From the NCBI GenBank assembly GCA_965367015.1, contig CBDUGY010000080.1:1-13938 (forward strand): a stretch of DNA of 13,938 bases. The letters are read 5' to 3'. The position numbers and the translations under genes are program-made. This DNA is from CAXBES01 sp965367015. Lineage in GTDB: Bacteria; Bacteroidota; Bacteroidia; Flavobacteriales; Flavobacteriaceae. Positions 13,461-13,938 of the stretch are shown piece by piece; position 1 is the first letter of the stretch, and every line of letters starts with the position of its first letter. A model generated the notes under the pieces. The model saw only the letters and a program-made list of their open reading frames with translations, was not told where the DNA came from and ran no database searches.

Positions 13461-13938
13461 ATTTACAAGGTATACTGCATCTTCACCATCATTTTCTTTC
13501 CAGCACACCTTTACTTTCTCCTCACCAATAGCATCTACTTGTCTTCCTCGATAATCGGGCTGAATGGGAAGATGTCTACTGAATCTTCGATCTATAAATG
13601 TCAATAATTCTATTTCCAGAGGTCTTCCAAAAGACTGAATAGCCGTTAAGGCAGACCTGATACTCCTTCCGGTATACAAGACATCGTCTATAAAGACTAC
13701 TTTTTTGTCCTCCACTATAAAATCAATGTGAGTTTTATTAGCTTCCAGAGTTTTGTCCCCTCTACGGAAGTCATCTCTGTAAAAAGTAATATCGAGATAG
13801 CCTAAGTTCACCTTTTTGATTCCGTAATCGGTTTCTAAAATAGTTTTTAGGCGTTCGGCTAAATAAATACCTCTCGGTTGAATGCCGATGAGCACAGTCT
13901 TCGTAAAATTCTCGTGATTTTCTATTAATTGACAAGCC
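13455..13938 (-). CDS. pyrR: Bifunctional pyr operon regulator/uracil phosphoribosyltransferase PyrR (N-terminus outside window)
   Basis: PyrR is a type I phosphoribosyltransferase-fold protein that binds pyr mRNA as attenuator in Gram-positive bacteria and also converts uracil to UMP. The frame is open through the right edge: 14 further codons (ACQLIENHENFTKT) precede the GTG at 13895, so that GTG encodes an internal valine in VLIGIQPRGIYLAERL. About 160 residues are present and roughly 20 are missing, judged from the usual 180. The PRPP-binding loop VVFIDDVLYTGRS lies at about 13662-13700, with the Asp-Asp pair and TGRS intact. RRFSRHLPIQPDY, near the C-terminus, is also typical. It sits upstream of pyrB. 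RNA-binding regulation in Bacteroidota is inferred from the family. Confidence 0.93.
   Translation of the reverse strand, partial: ACQLIENHENFTKTVLIGIQPRGIYLAERLKTILETDYGIKKVNLGYLDITFYRDDFRRGDKTLEANKTHIDFIVEDKKVVFIDDVLYTGRSIRSALTAIQSFGRPLEIELLTFIDRRFSRHLPIQPDYRGRQVDAIGEEKVKVCWKENDGEDAVYLVNS

Noticed and set aside
13455..13895. GTG at 13895 as the start of PyrR
   Set aside because: The frame stays open to the window edge and the upstream residues match the PyrR N-terminal region, so this GTG is an internal valine.

Overview
The window reads as chromosomal housekeeping DNA from a member of the Bacteroidota, most likely Flavobacteriaceae. The DNA is AT-rich. Several promoters fit the Bacteroidota pattern (TTTG, about 20 bp, TAnnTTTG) rather than TTGACA/TATAAT, and Shine-Dalgarno sequences are essentially absent. 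A DUF3822 gene next to rsmD, a short Ppx/GppA protein, a DnaX without the zinc-binding cysteines and pyrR next to pyrB all fit that group. I see no mobile element, CRISPR array, tRNA or prophage.

Layout. (1) 1-1021, minus: the 5' two-thirds or so of a gene for a secreted protein with (alpha/alpha)-toroid lyase-like features, running off the left edge. (2) 1335-3332, plus: a promoter, then a membrane-anchored pilin-like protein, a DUF3822 actin-fold protein and RsmD (16S rRNA methyltransferase). (3) 3443-3826, plus: a small STAS/SpoIIAA-like protein with its own promoter, convergent with rnpB (RNase P RNA, minus). rnpB and dnaX diverge from about 100 bp holding a TAnnTTTG box on each strand. 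(4) 4259-6700, plus: dnaX and miaE. (5) 6703-10201, minus: a polyphosphate cluster read sixA-like, ppk1, ppx. (6) 10339-10983, minus: pdxH, followed by a likely intrinsic terminator. (7) 11092-13938, minus: pyrR (5' end outside the window), pyrB, a small STAS-like gene and rnz.

Themes. RNase P RNA (tRNA 5' ends), RNase Z (tRNA 3' ends), MiaE (tRNA base hydroxylation) and RsmD (rRNA methylation) give an RNA-maturation flavour. PyrR and PyrB form a pyrimidine regulation and synthesis pair. PPK1 and Ppx make and degrade polyphosphate, with a phosphohistidine-phosphatase-like gene overlapping ppk1.

The most striking signal is inside dnaX. At the end of the clamp-loader core lies a run of ten A (5319-5328) containing an in-frame A AAA AAG heptamer followed by AGT. 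A -1 shift there gives Lys, Glu and then a TAG stop, the same outcome as the E. coli programmed frameshift that makes the gamma subunit. It predicts a gamma-like product of about 358 residues beside the 612-residue tau-like protein. Other points worth checking are two tandem hairpins between pyrR and pyrB, the start codon of the DUF3822 gene, and the pilin-like/actin-fold gene pair.
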